DNA from: Alphaproteobacteria bacterium
Lineage (GTDB): Bacteria; Pseudomonadota; Alphaproteobacteria; SMXP01
Assembly (NCBI GenBank): GCA_028280675.1
Contig: JANQLI010000183.1
Coordinates: 1 to 14,340 of the forward strand
Reading direction: 5' to 3'
DNA length: 14,340 nucleotides
Position 1 is the first letter of the stretch, and every line of letters starts with the position of its first letter. The notes beneath the pieces are model-generated. The model ran no database searches. It had not been told where the DNA came from and saw only the letters and a list, made by a program, of their open reading frames with translations. The position numbers and the translations under genes were made by a program. Shown in pieces: positions 7,339-13,494 of this stretch.

Positions 7339-7707
7339 TTATGAATTGGGCCCTAAATGCTCTACAAGTAATCGCCAGTCATCAGATAATTTTGTGATCA
7401 CACAGGTCCCTTTACCCGCCCCACGAATGCTTTGACCCTGCATCACACCCGACCACTGAAATTCAAATAAATACACAGCCAAACTATCTCTCTTTTGCAC
7501 CCAATGAATGTTAGTCATCCTGTAGGACTCATTTTGAATGCTTGAAAAATTTTTCCGAAACGCTTTTTCAACAGCGGTTTTTCCGCGATGCACAGATCCA
7601 TTGGAAAACGTCACGCAGGCATTTTCATGTATCAGGGGAGCAACTTGAATCCAATCCTGTGTCGCTAACGCAGCTTCATACTTAAGCACGAAGTCTTCAG
7701 GTGTCAT
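7339..7707 (-). CDS. NTF2/SnoaL-like small protein downstream of gmk
   Basis: The product is a soluble 122-aa protein with no signal peptide or membrane segment. It follows the NTF2-like (SnoaL/DUF4440-type) pattern: an N-terminal helix (EDFVLKYEAALATQDWIQVAPLI), then FSNGSVHRGKTAVEKAFRKNF near residues 34-54, then beta-strands ending in GKGTCVITKLSDDWRLLVEHLG. Members of this cone-shaped fold range from isomerases to simple ligand-binding proteins, so no specific function can be given. The start lies 2 nt beyond the gmk stop, and an AGG about 6 nt upstream falls inside the end of gmk, so translation is probably coupled. The name rests on pattern recognition only. Confidence 0.72.
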   Translation of the reverse strand: MTPEDFVLKYEAALATQDWIQVAPLIHENACVTFSNGSVHRGKTAVEKAFRKNFSSIQNESYRMTNIHWVQKRDSLAVYLFEFQWSGVMQGQSIRGAGKGTCVITKLSDDWRLLVEHLGPNS

Positions 7708-7709
7708 GA

Positions 7710-8339
7710 TTAACCTGTTATCTCCGCCACAAAAGCCGACAAACCCACTTGCCGTGTCCGGCGTAATCGTTCGGCGCGTAGAATCGATTCAAGCTCCTGC
7801 TCCGCAATATCGATATCGTCATTGACGATAACATAATCATATTCCGGATAATGACTGATTTCATCTGCTGCTTTGGCCATACGCACTGCCACCACTTCAT
7901 CACTGTCTTGCGCGCGCGTTTTCAAACGCTCCTCAAGCACACTCCCCGACGGCGGAAGAATAAAGACTTTAACCAAATCATCACCCGCCGCTTCATCAAG
8001 TTGTTGAGTCCCTTGCCAATCAATATCAAAAAGCACATCTTGTCCCGTCTTAAGCGCTTGTTCCACAGGCCCACGGGGTGTGCCATAGTGGTTGCCGAAC
8101 ACAACTGCATGCTCCAAGAACTCCCCTTGGCTCACCATTTTTTGGAAATCTTCTTCTTGCAGAAACAGATAATCTTGGCCATGCACCTCGCCCGGTCGCG
8201 GAGGACGGGTGGTCGCTGAAATCGACATTGTGATGTCATTGTCTTTCGATAGCAGACGTTTAGATAACGTTGTCTTCCCCGCCCCACTTGGCGAGGATAA
8301 CACCAACATCAATCCGCGTCGTTGCACATGCATCCGCAT
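7710..8339 (-). CDS. gmk: Guanylate kinase
   Basis: Gmk phosphorylates GMP to GDP with ATP, an essential cytoplasmic step in GTP, dGTP and (p)ppGpp supply. The 209-aa length is normal. The P-loop SSPSGAGKTT is at residues 15-24. The GMP-binding region includes SATTRPPRPGE at 41-51 (Arg45, Arg48), Tyr57, and HYGTPRG at 84-90. FDIDWQG at 104-110 carries the conserved acidic residues, and the lid and C-terminal helices follow (EERLKTRAQDS, YDYVIVNDD). Two ATGs are possible, at 8339 and 8333. AGGAC is about 4 nt from the first and about 10 nt from the second, so the shorter form is also plausible. yicC ends 6 nt upstream and the NTF2-like gene begins 2 nt downstream. The yicC-gmk pairing is common in proteobacteria. 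Confidence 0.97.
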   Translation of the reverse strand: MRMHVQRRGLMLVLSSPSGAGKTTLSKRLLSKDNDITMSISATTRPPRPGEVHGQDYLFLQEEDFQKMVSQGEFLEHAVVFGNHYGTPRGPVEQALKTGQDVLFDIDWQGTQQLDEAAGDDLVKVFILPPSGSVLEERLKTRAQDSDEVVAVRMAKAADEISHYPEYDYVIVNDDIDIAEQELESILRAERLRRTRQVGLSAFVAEITG

Positions 8340-8345
8340 ACTGTC

Positions 8346-9233
8346 CTATTCTATATTTTGCACTTGTTCACGTGCCTGATCAATCACGGCTTTAAGATCT
8401 AATCCAATCTGGGTTAGTTCGACATCCGATGCCTTTGAACACAGCGTGTTAGCCTCACGATTAAACTCTTGCATAAGGAAATCAAGCTTCCGTCCGACGG
8501 GGTCATCCTGGGCCAACAAATCACGCGCCGCCGTAACATGGGCCTGCAAACGATCAATCTCTTCACGAATATCAGCTTTCGTAAAAAGAAGCGCCGCTTC
8601 TTGCGCCAGGCGATCCTCCGGTAACGCAGGCGACGTTTGCATCAATTCTTCGATTTGCGCTTTAAGCCGCGCACGTAATACCTCTGGCTGGGCCGCATCA
8701 ACATCATGCGCAGCTTTTGCAAGTTGCTCAATCTTTGTGACAGCCTCTGCCAGCACGCCTTTCATCTTCGCACCTTCGTCGAGCCGCACGTGTTTCAATT
8801 GAGTCAGCGCCTGATCAAAACTCGCAAGAACAGCCGCATCACGCGTTGCCTGTTCCTCATCGGTTTCTTCTGGTTCAATAAGCTCAAGAACGCCGCGTAA
8901 TGACAGAATACCATCTGCTGATGAGGGAGACGTCTTGACCTTCGCGTCAATATCTGAAATCGCTGCCAGGACTTGATCCAACGCCTCTCGATTGACACTG
9001 AGCTGGCCTTGACCGGAGTGCCGTGAGAGGTGACAGCCTATCTGAAAATTTCCGCGCCCAAATTGTGCGGTGATCCGCTTGCGAATTTCCGGCTCTAATC
9101 CCTCAAAGCCGTAAGGCAAGCGGCAACGGATATCGAGACCTTTGCCATTAACGCTTTTGACCTCCCAATTCCAGGAATACGCCTCAAAATGGCCAGCGGC
9201 TCGGGCAAATCCTGTCATACTTGAAAGTGGCAT
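8346..9233 (-). CDS. yicC: YicC family endoribonuclease
   Basis: The 295-aa product matches the YicC family, cytoplasmic proteins described as endoribonucleases; in E. coli YicC is linked to turnover of the small RNA RyhB. The N-terminal YicC domain starts with SMTGFAR at residues 5-11 and continues with the conserved WEVKSVNGKGLDIRCRLP. The middle is a long helical region rich in Glu, Ala and Lys. The C-terminal DUF1732 domain carries the family signature at 247-263 (GRKLDFLMQEFNREANT) and ends with REQVQNIE. The start at 9233 is the usual one for the family, placing MTGF close to the N-terminus, with a GGGA about 8 nt upstream. gmk follows after 6 nt. The 106 bp upstream, up to the membrane-protein gene, contain no convincing promoter. 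Confidence 0.93.
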   Translation of the reverse strand: MPLSSMTGFARAAGHFEAYSWNWEVKSVNGKGLDIRCRLPYGFEGLEPEIRKRITAQFGRGNFQIGCHLSRHSGQGQLSVNREALDQVLAAISDIDAKVKTSPSSADGILSLRGVLELIEPEETDEEQATRDAAVLASFDQALTQLKHVRLDEGAKMKGVLAEAVTKIEQLAKAAHDVDAAQPEVLRARLKAQIEELMQTSPALPEDRLAQEAALLFTKADIREEIDRLQAHVTAARDLLAQDDPVGRKLDFLMQEFNREANTLCSKASDVELTQIGLDLKAVIDQAREQVQNIE

Positions 9234-9339
9234 TGAGCGTCCCTTATCGATCCATTATTCCCGCCATCAGGCATGGGTGAATGTCTCTCGGGATTCGCCG
9301 GAAGTCAAAGAGAAGTCTTAAAACGTCTTTTGTGTTGTC

Positions 9340-9750
9340 TTATTGCGCTAAAGCCAAGATGCCCTGGTAGAGATCCCCCGCCATCAGCGTAATGTGGCGA
9401 CCTGGGTCTTCAGCCAGACCTAAGATGGGCATCAAATTGATGGCCAACATGATCAGGCCCACCATCCAGGCCATATGGTTGGTGCGGACAACGAACGCCA
9501 GTGTCACAAGGCAAAAGGCTGCGGTGGCAAATTGGACGCGGAATTGCTCAAGCACTTCGAAGGAACTTGCGCCGCTAATCAAGCTAAGCGTGGTGACAAA
9601 GCTTAAAATAATAATGCCGAAGTAAACAAAGTTGCGGAAAATCCGCTCGCTTGCATTGATCTGATTGTCATCAACGTCATCGTCGTAAAACTCATCAGAA
9701 TCAGACTCATAAGTCTCATATTCTTCTTCGGGGGAGAGGTGGTCAGTCAT
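9340..9750 (-). CDS. Small acidic three-helix membrane protein, unknown function
   Basis: I do not recognise this 136-aa protein confidently. Residues 8-28 contain 13 Asp or Glu out of 21, with four Tyr/Phe interspersed. Three hydrophobic segments follow, at about 41-60, 72-88 and 93-112, then a short polar stretch and a final hydrophobic LYQGILALAQ. The NHMAW...INLMPILGL arrangement resembles the N-terminal membrane region of some proteins that continue into an endonuclease/exonuclease/phosphatase domain, but no such domain follows; that resemblance is an inference. AAGG lies about 9 nt before the ATG, and codon use looks like its neighbours. The gene lies between mltG (51 nt upstream) and yicC (106 nt downstream), on the same strand, so it is probably in the same transcript. 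The plus-strand frames here have no comparable features. Confidence 0.7.
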   Translation of the reverse strand: MTDHLSPEEEYETYESDSDEFYDDDVDDNQINASERIFRNFVYFGIIILSFVTTLSLISGASSFEVLEQFRVQFATAAFCLVTLAFVVRTNHMAWMVGLIMLAINLMPILGLAEDPGRHITLMAGDLYQGILALAQ

Positions 9751-9801
9751 CGTAATTGCCTTACCTGAATGCGCTCAGTCTACATCAACGAGAGCCCCGA
9801 A

Positions 9802-10902
9802 TCACTTATTTCCTTGTCGCTTTCTTTCTTTTTCAATTCGGCGCCATGCAGCAACATTACGCTGATGTTCGCGATAAGTCGTGGCGAAAACATGGCCGCC
9901 AGTGCCATCCGCGACAAAATAAAGTGCTTTTGTTTCAGGAGGATTTAAAACCGCGACGAGGGCATCCCGTCCTGGATTAGCGATTGGGGTCGGTGGCAAA
10001 CCATCGATTTGGTATGTGTTATAAGGATTTGGCTTCTTAAGTTCACTTTGACGCAAGCCTCGCCCCAACGGTTCTCCGCCGGTAAGGCCGTAAATAATCG
10101 TTGGATCGGATTCGAGGCGCATAGGGCGATTGAGACGATTGATAAACACACCCGCCACCGTCGGTCGCTCCTCCGCAAGTCCCGTCTCCTTCTCAACAAT
10201 GGACGCCAGGATCACAGCTTCATAGGGGGTTTTGAGAGGCAAATTCTCGGCGCGATCCTCCCACAACGCAGCGAGCAACGAATCATGTGCCTCCGTCAGC
10301 ATATTGATAAACTCTGCCCGCGTCGTTCCGCGCTGAAAAAGATAGGTTTCAGGAAGCAAAGCCCCCTCGGCAGGGATCTCTTCGGGCATCTCCCCAAGCA
10401 AGGTTTCATCAGCCGCAACAAGGCGCATGGCCTGGGCGGTGGTGAGACCTTCAGGGATGGTCAATTTATAGAGAATGGATTTCCCGCTACGCAGGATGTT
10501 CATGATCTCCTGCATACTGGCGCCAGAGGGAATGGCATATTCCCCGGCTTTGAGGTCCGTTTGGCCTTCATAAAACCGCACACCGAGCTGGAAAATCAAT
10601 TTATTGCGAATAAGGCCCATCTGCTCAAGATCATCAGCGATCCGTGAGAGGCCATTGCCACGCTCCAGGACATAGATTGTCTCGTCCGTCTCTGCTGTGG
10701 CCAAAGGCCCTTCAGCCTCAAAAGCGTCTTTGGCGTAATAAAATGTGCCTGCAACGATACCCATCACGAGAAGTCCCAGCACAGCCAGAAACGCAAAGGT
10801 GTAGATCAGAAGCCGCACCACCCGGTTTTTTGGCGGTTTCGGATCATCCTGATGGTCTATGTCCGATTGGTGTTCAGATTCTGCGATTTTCTCGTCCGCC
10901 AC
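9802..10902 (-). CDS. mltG: MltG, endolytic murein transglycosylase
   Basis: MltG is an inner-membrane lytic transglycosylase that cuts nascent glycan strands and is proposed to set their length. The 366-aa protein has a charged cytoplasmic N-terminus (1-29) and one membrane helix (about 30-52). A LysM-like region follows at about 77-140 (YVLERGNGLSRIADDL, GEYAIPSGASM), then the YceG catalytic domain. That domain carries LPETYLFQ at 183-190, the ILASIVEKET motif with the catalytic glutamate at 231-240, GVFINRL, ESDPTIIYG at 264-272, and PYNTYQIDGLPPTPIANPG. The start codon is GTG at 10902 with AAGGG 8 nt upstream. fabF ends 58 nt upstream; mltG directly after the fab cluster is a common alphaproteobacterial order. 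A 5-bp hairpin at 10930-10946 in that gap has no T-tract and is probably not a terminator. Confidence 0.96.
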   Translation of the reverse strand: MADEKIAESEHQSDIDHQDDPKPPKNRVVRLLIYTFAFLAVLGLLVMGIVAGTFYYAKDAFEAEGPLATAETDETIYVLERGNGLSRIADDLEQMGLIRNKLIFQLGVRFYEGQTDLKAGEYAIPSGASMQEIMNILRSGKSILYKLTIPEGLTTAQAMRLVAADETLLGEMPEEIPAEGALLPETYLFQRGTTRAEFINMLTEAHDSLLAALWEDRAENLPLKTPYEAVILASIVEKETGLAEERPTVAGVFINRLNRPMRLESDPTIIYGLTGGEPLGRGLRQSELKKPNPYNTYQIDGLPPTPIANPGRDALVAVLNPPETKALYFVADGTGGHVFATTYREHQRNVAAWRRIEKERKRQGNK

Positions 10903-10960
10903 GGTCGGGCCCTTACTCGTTACTCAGTGCCGCCCCGTTATGGCGGTCTCTGAGAATAGT

Positions 10961-12226
10961 TTAAACCGGCGCTTTTTGGAAAATCAAACTTGCATTCGTG
11001 CCGCCAAATCCAAAGGAGTTTGACAGAACCGCGTTAATGTCGCGTTCACGGGCCTGATGCGGAACCAGGTCAAGTTTGGTCTCAACGGAGGGATTATCCA
11101 GATTGATAGTGGGTGGCGCGGTATTAGTGTGCATCGCCATGACAGAAAAAATGGATTCAACAGCGCCAGCGGCGCCAAGTAAATGTCCAATCGCGGATTT
11201 TGTCGAAGACATCGAAATATTCGCCGCAGCATCGCCAAAGAGACGCTCCACCGCGCCAAGTTCAATCTCATCCCCTTTCGGAGTCGACGTGCCATGAGCA
11301 TTGATATAGTCGATGTCACCCGGTTGCAGACCGGCGCGCTTTAGCGCCATTTCCATAGACCGGTATCCGCCATTGCCATCTTCGGCTGGCGATGTGATGT
11401 GATACGCATCTCCTGAAAGACCGTAACCGGTGACCTCGGCATAGATCGTCGCACCACGCGCCTTGGCATGCTCAAGCTCTTCCAACACGACAATGCCCGC
11501 GCCTTCACTCATGACAAAACCATCGCGGCCTTGATCATAAGGCCGTGAGGCTTTTTCCGGCGTGTCATTATATCCAGTTGAAAGCGCTTTACATGCGGCA
11601 AAGCCCGCGATCGCCAAACGACACAGCACCCCTTCCGCTCCACCGGCAATCATCACATCTGCATCATCGAGCATAATAAGACGCGCGGCATCACCAACAG
11701 CATGCGCACCCGTGGAGCACGCCGTCACAACTGAATGGTTCGGCCCTTTATAACCGTATTCAATCGAGATCTGTCCCGACACGAGGTTAATAATGCGTCC
11801 GGGAATAAAGAAAGGGCTGATGCGGCGCGGCCCTTTTTCATGCAGCGTAATCGCGCCCGCTTCAATGCCAGGCAGACCTCCCATGCCTGAGCCCACAAGA
11901 ACGCCCGTCCGGCATTGCTGTTCATCGGTTTCAGGAAGCCAACCGGATTGCGCAATCGCTTCTTTTGCGGCGCCCATACCATAAAGAATAAAGTCATCAA
12001 TCTTTCGGCGTTCTTTACCTGGCATAATGTCGTCAGGATTAAACGTTCCATCGGTTCCGTCCCCAAAGGGGATTTCCCCAGCAATAGTGCAGACAAGATC
12101 TGACGTATCGAAACGCGTAATCGCACCGATCCCAGAATCGCCTTGTGTAAGCTTATCCCAAACAGCATTGACGCCGCTCCCGAGCGGCGTCACCAACCCC
12201 ATACCTGTCACGACAACACGTCTCAT
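10961..12226 (-). CDS. fabF: FabF, beta-ketoacyl-ACP synthase II
   Basis: FabF condenses malonyl-ACP with a growing acyl-ACP in FAS II elongation, including the temperature-sensitive step from palmitoleate to cis-vaccenate in E. coli. The 421-aa length is typical. The thiolase-fold catalytic triad is visible: Cys170 in VTACSTGAHA, His311 in NAHGTSTPKGD, and His348 in TKSAIGHLLGAAG with Lys343. The C-terminal NSFGFGGTNAS loop is at 403-413. RRVVVTGMGLVTPLG right after the ATG fixes the start. The mRNA has no recognisable Shine-Dalgarno sequence in the 28 nt between acpP and fabF; instead it carries ACCTCCT, the anti-SD sequence itself. Translation may depend on coupling from the very abundant acpP. 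Confidence 0.97.
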   Translation of the reverse strand: MRRVVVTGMGLVTPLGSGVNAVWDKLTQGDSGIGAITRFDTSDLVCTIAGEIPFGDGTDGTFNPDDIMPGKERRKIDDFILYGMGAAKEAIAQSGWLPETDEQQCRTGVLVGSGMGGLPGIEAGAITLHEKGPRRISPFFIPGRIINLVSGQISIEYGYKGPNHSVVTACSTGAHAVGDAARLIMLDDADVMIAGGAEGVLCRLAIAGFAACKALSTGYNDTPEKASRPYDQGRDGFVMSEGAGIVVLEELEHAKARGATIYAEVTGYGLSGDAYHITSPAEDGNGGYRSMEMALKRAGLQPGDIDYINAHGTSTPKGDEIELGAVERLFGDAAANISMSSTKSAIGHLLGAAGAVESIFSVMAMHTNTAPPTINLDNPSVETKLDLVPHQARERDINAVLSNSFGFGGTNASLIFQKAPV

Positions 12227-12236
12227 CAGGATTTAT

Positions 12237-12243
12237 AGGAGGT
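12237..12243 (-). promoter_or_regulatory. Anti-SD-like ACCTCCT in the fabF leader
   Basis: The fabF mRNA reads ACCTCCT 10 nt before its ATG, matching the core of the 16S rRNA 3' tail instead of its complement. No purine-rich site lies between it and the ATG. It could pair with purine-rich sites elsewhere in the transcript, for example AAAGAGGG before acpP. The observation is direct; any function is inference. Confidence 0.35.
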
Positions 12244-12254
12244 CTTAACAGTAA

Positions 12255-12491
12255 TTAAGATTTTTCGGAGATGAATTTGACAGCATCACCAACAGTTTGA
12301 ATGGCTTCGGCTGCATCATCAGGAATTTCGATGCCGAACTCTTCTTCAAACGCCATGACCAATTCCACAGTGTCCAAGCTGTCAGCACCGAGGTCATCAA
12401 TGAAGCTTGCATTCTCGAGGACTTTTTCAGCGTCAACTTCGAGATGTTCCACAACAATTTTCTTTACGCGGCTTATGACATCATCACTCAT
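12255..12491 (-). CDS. acpP: Acyl carrier protein
   Basis: AcpP carries acyl intermediates on a 4'-phosphopantetheine arm through FAS II and hands them to phospholipid, lipid A, lipoyl and other pathways. The 78-aa acidic helical protein has the attachment motif DDLGADSLDTVELVM with the modified serine at 38, followed by the acidic recognition helix (FEEEFGIEIPDDAAE). GAGGG at 12499-12503 is a good ribosome binding site 7 nt before the ATG. The gene is isolated from fabG by 220 bp holding a candidate promoter and a structured leader, consistent with independent high expression. fabF follows after 28 nt. Confidence 0.98.
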   Translation of the reverse strand: MSDDVISRVKKIVVEHLEVDAEKVLENASFIDDLGADSLDTVELVMAFEEEFGIEIPDDAAEAIQTVGDAVKFISEKS

Positions 12492-12527
12492 TATGTTGCC
12501 CTCTTTAATATGTTCGGTGTGGTTAGG

Positions 12528-12610
12528 GGCCTCTGTCTCAAGGCCATGAAAGATTGTAGATATGGCGAGAATCGCAAGGATTCAAGCCGTTTCGTGGTTA
12601 ATTCGCGGCT
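12528..12610 (-). promoter_or_regulatory. acpP mRNA leader with three short hairpins
   Basis: In transcript order: AGCCG/CGGCT (12606-12610 with 12585-12589, 16-nt loop), GAATC/GATTC (12579-12583 with 12569-12573, 5-nt loop), and GGCCT/AGGCC (12541-12545 with 12528-12532, 8-nt loop). All stems are perfect 5-bp matches. The first begins at the predicted transcription start. None is followed by a U-tract. They could stabilise this abundant mRNA or serve as a regulatory leader. Each 5-bp stem could occur by chance, but three in about 80 nt is more notable. It matches no known riboswitch class that I recognise. Confidence 0.35.
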
Positions 12611-12615
12611 GTCGT

Positions 12616-12645
12616 ATCATACTTTTTCGGGAAAAACACCCACAA
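12616..12645 (-). promoter_or_regulatory. Candidate sigma-70 promoter for acpP
   Basis: On the minus strand TTGTGG (12640-12645) and TATGAT (12616-12621) are separated by 18 bp. The -10 matches five of six consensus positions and the -35 has the TTG core. The predicted start near 12609 gives a leader of about 117 nt. acpP has its own promoter in E. coli, which fits this placement. An imperfect inverted repeat (TGAC-N8-GTCA) lies 12-27 bp upstream of the -35. Confidence 0.5.
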
Positions 12646-12656
12646 ACTGCGATTGT

Positions 12657-12672
12657 TGACATTTTTACGTCA
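12657..12672. repeat. Inverted repeat TGAC-N8-GTCA upstream of the acpP promoter
   Basis: TGACATTTTTACGTCA has 4-bp perfect arms around an AT-rich centre. It lies near -48 to -63 relative to the predicted acpP start, where an activator could bind. The arms are short and I do not recognise the site as one for a known fatty-acid regulator. Confidence 0.25.
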
Positions 12673-12711
12673 GACCTTCGTTTATGAGTCCGATTAGCAT
12701 AAAAACCTCAA

Positions 12712-13449
12712 TTAAATCATAGCCATACCACCATTCACATGCAAAGTCTGGCCAGTCATATAGCCGGATTCTTCGGATGCGAGGAAGACAGTTGTGGCGG
12801 CAATGTCCGCCCCTGTTCCAAGGCGACCAGCCGGGATACTCTCAAGCAATTTGGCTTTCTGATCATCGGGCAATACATCAGTCATTGGCGTTTCGATAAA
12901 GCCAGGCGCCAAACAATTGACAGTTATTCCACGGCTCGCCACTTCTTGCGCCAAAGATTTGGTCATGCCGATCATCCCGGCTTTTGCCGCCGCATAATTC
13001 GCTTGTCCCGCATTCCCGGTCACACCGACCACAGAGGTAATGCCGATAATGCGGCCGAAGCGGCGCTTCATCATTCCCCGCAAGCAAGCACGCGACAAAC
13101 GAAAGGCTGATGTCAGGTTGACTTCGAGAAGCGTATCCCAATCTTCGTCCTTCAGACGCATCATCAAGTTGTCTCGGGTGATGCCTGCATTGTTGACCAA
13201 AATATCGAGCTGCCCCATCGCCTCTTCGGCCTGTTTTGGCAGCGTGTCCACTTGTTCACGGTCCGACAAGTTGCAGGGCAGCACATGGACACGATCACCC
13301 AGAGAAGCCGCCACCTCATCAAGCTTTTCTTTTCGCGTGCCAGACAAAGCAACGGTTGCGCCTTGCGCATGCAGCGCTTCGGCAATCGGCTGACCAATAC
13401 CACCGCTTGCACCAGTGACAAGAGCACATTTTCCTGTGAGATCAAACAT
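12712..13449 (-). CDS. fabG: FabG, 3-oxoacyl-ACP reductase
   Basis: FabG is the NADPH-dependent first reduction step of each FAS II cycle, converting 3-oxoacyl-ACP to (R)-3-hydroxyacyl-ACP. The 245-aa length is typical of the short-chain dehydrogenase family. The cofactor motif TGASGGIG is at 12-19, NNAG at 86-89, and the catalytic tetrad is Asn111, Ser139, Tyr152 and Lys156 (NYAAAK). The C-terminal VNGGMAMI matches FabG. Position between fabD and acpP distinguishes it from other SDR proteins. AGGA lies about 8-9 nt before the ATG. fabD ends 45 nt upstream. No clear terminator follows; the 220-bp gap to acpP carries that gene's promoter and leader. Confidence 0.97.
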   Translation of the reverse strand: MFDLTGKCALVTGASGGIGQPIAEALHAQGATVALSGTRKEKLDEVAASLGDRVHVLPCNLSDREQVDTLPKQAEEAMGQLDILVNNAGITRDNLMMRLKDEDWDTLLEVNLTSAFRLSRACLRGMMKRRFGRIIGITSVVGVTGNAGQANYAAAKAGMIGMTKSLAQEVASRGITVNCLAPGFIETPMTDVLPDDQKAKLLESIPAGRLGTGADIAATTVFLASEESGYMTGQTLHVNGGMAMI

Positions 13450-13494
13450 TTAGAAGTCCTTTTTACGGCAAACGTAGAGAAATCATATTTTGCT

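Noticed and set aside
10009..10647. 212-aa open frame on the plus strand
   Set aside because: It is antisense to mltG across its catalytic domain, has no recognisable motif, and mltG is clearly conserved in this stretch.
10930..10946. CCGCC/GGCGG hairpin between fabF and mltG as a terminator
   Set aside because: The stem is only 5 bp and no T-tract follows on the minus strand; mltG probably depends on read-through from fabF.
11725..12168. 147-aa minus-strand frame inside fabF
   Set aside because: It lies within fabF in another frame; fabF has all its catalytic residues, so this is an out-of-frame artefact.
12237..12273. Perfect AGGAGGT on the plus strand as a ribosome binding site for a small plus-strand gene
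   Set aside because: The nearest downstream ATG (12271) is too far away and opens only a very short frame antisense to acpP. The motif is better noted as the complement of the anti-SD in the fabF leader.
12297..12659. 120-aa plus-strand frame opposite acpP and its leader
   Set aside because: It overlaps all of the conserved acpP coding core and has no ribosome binding site or family features; a shadow of acpP.
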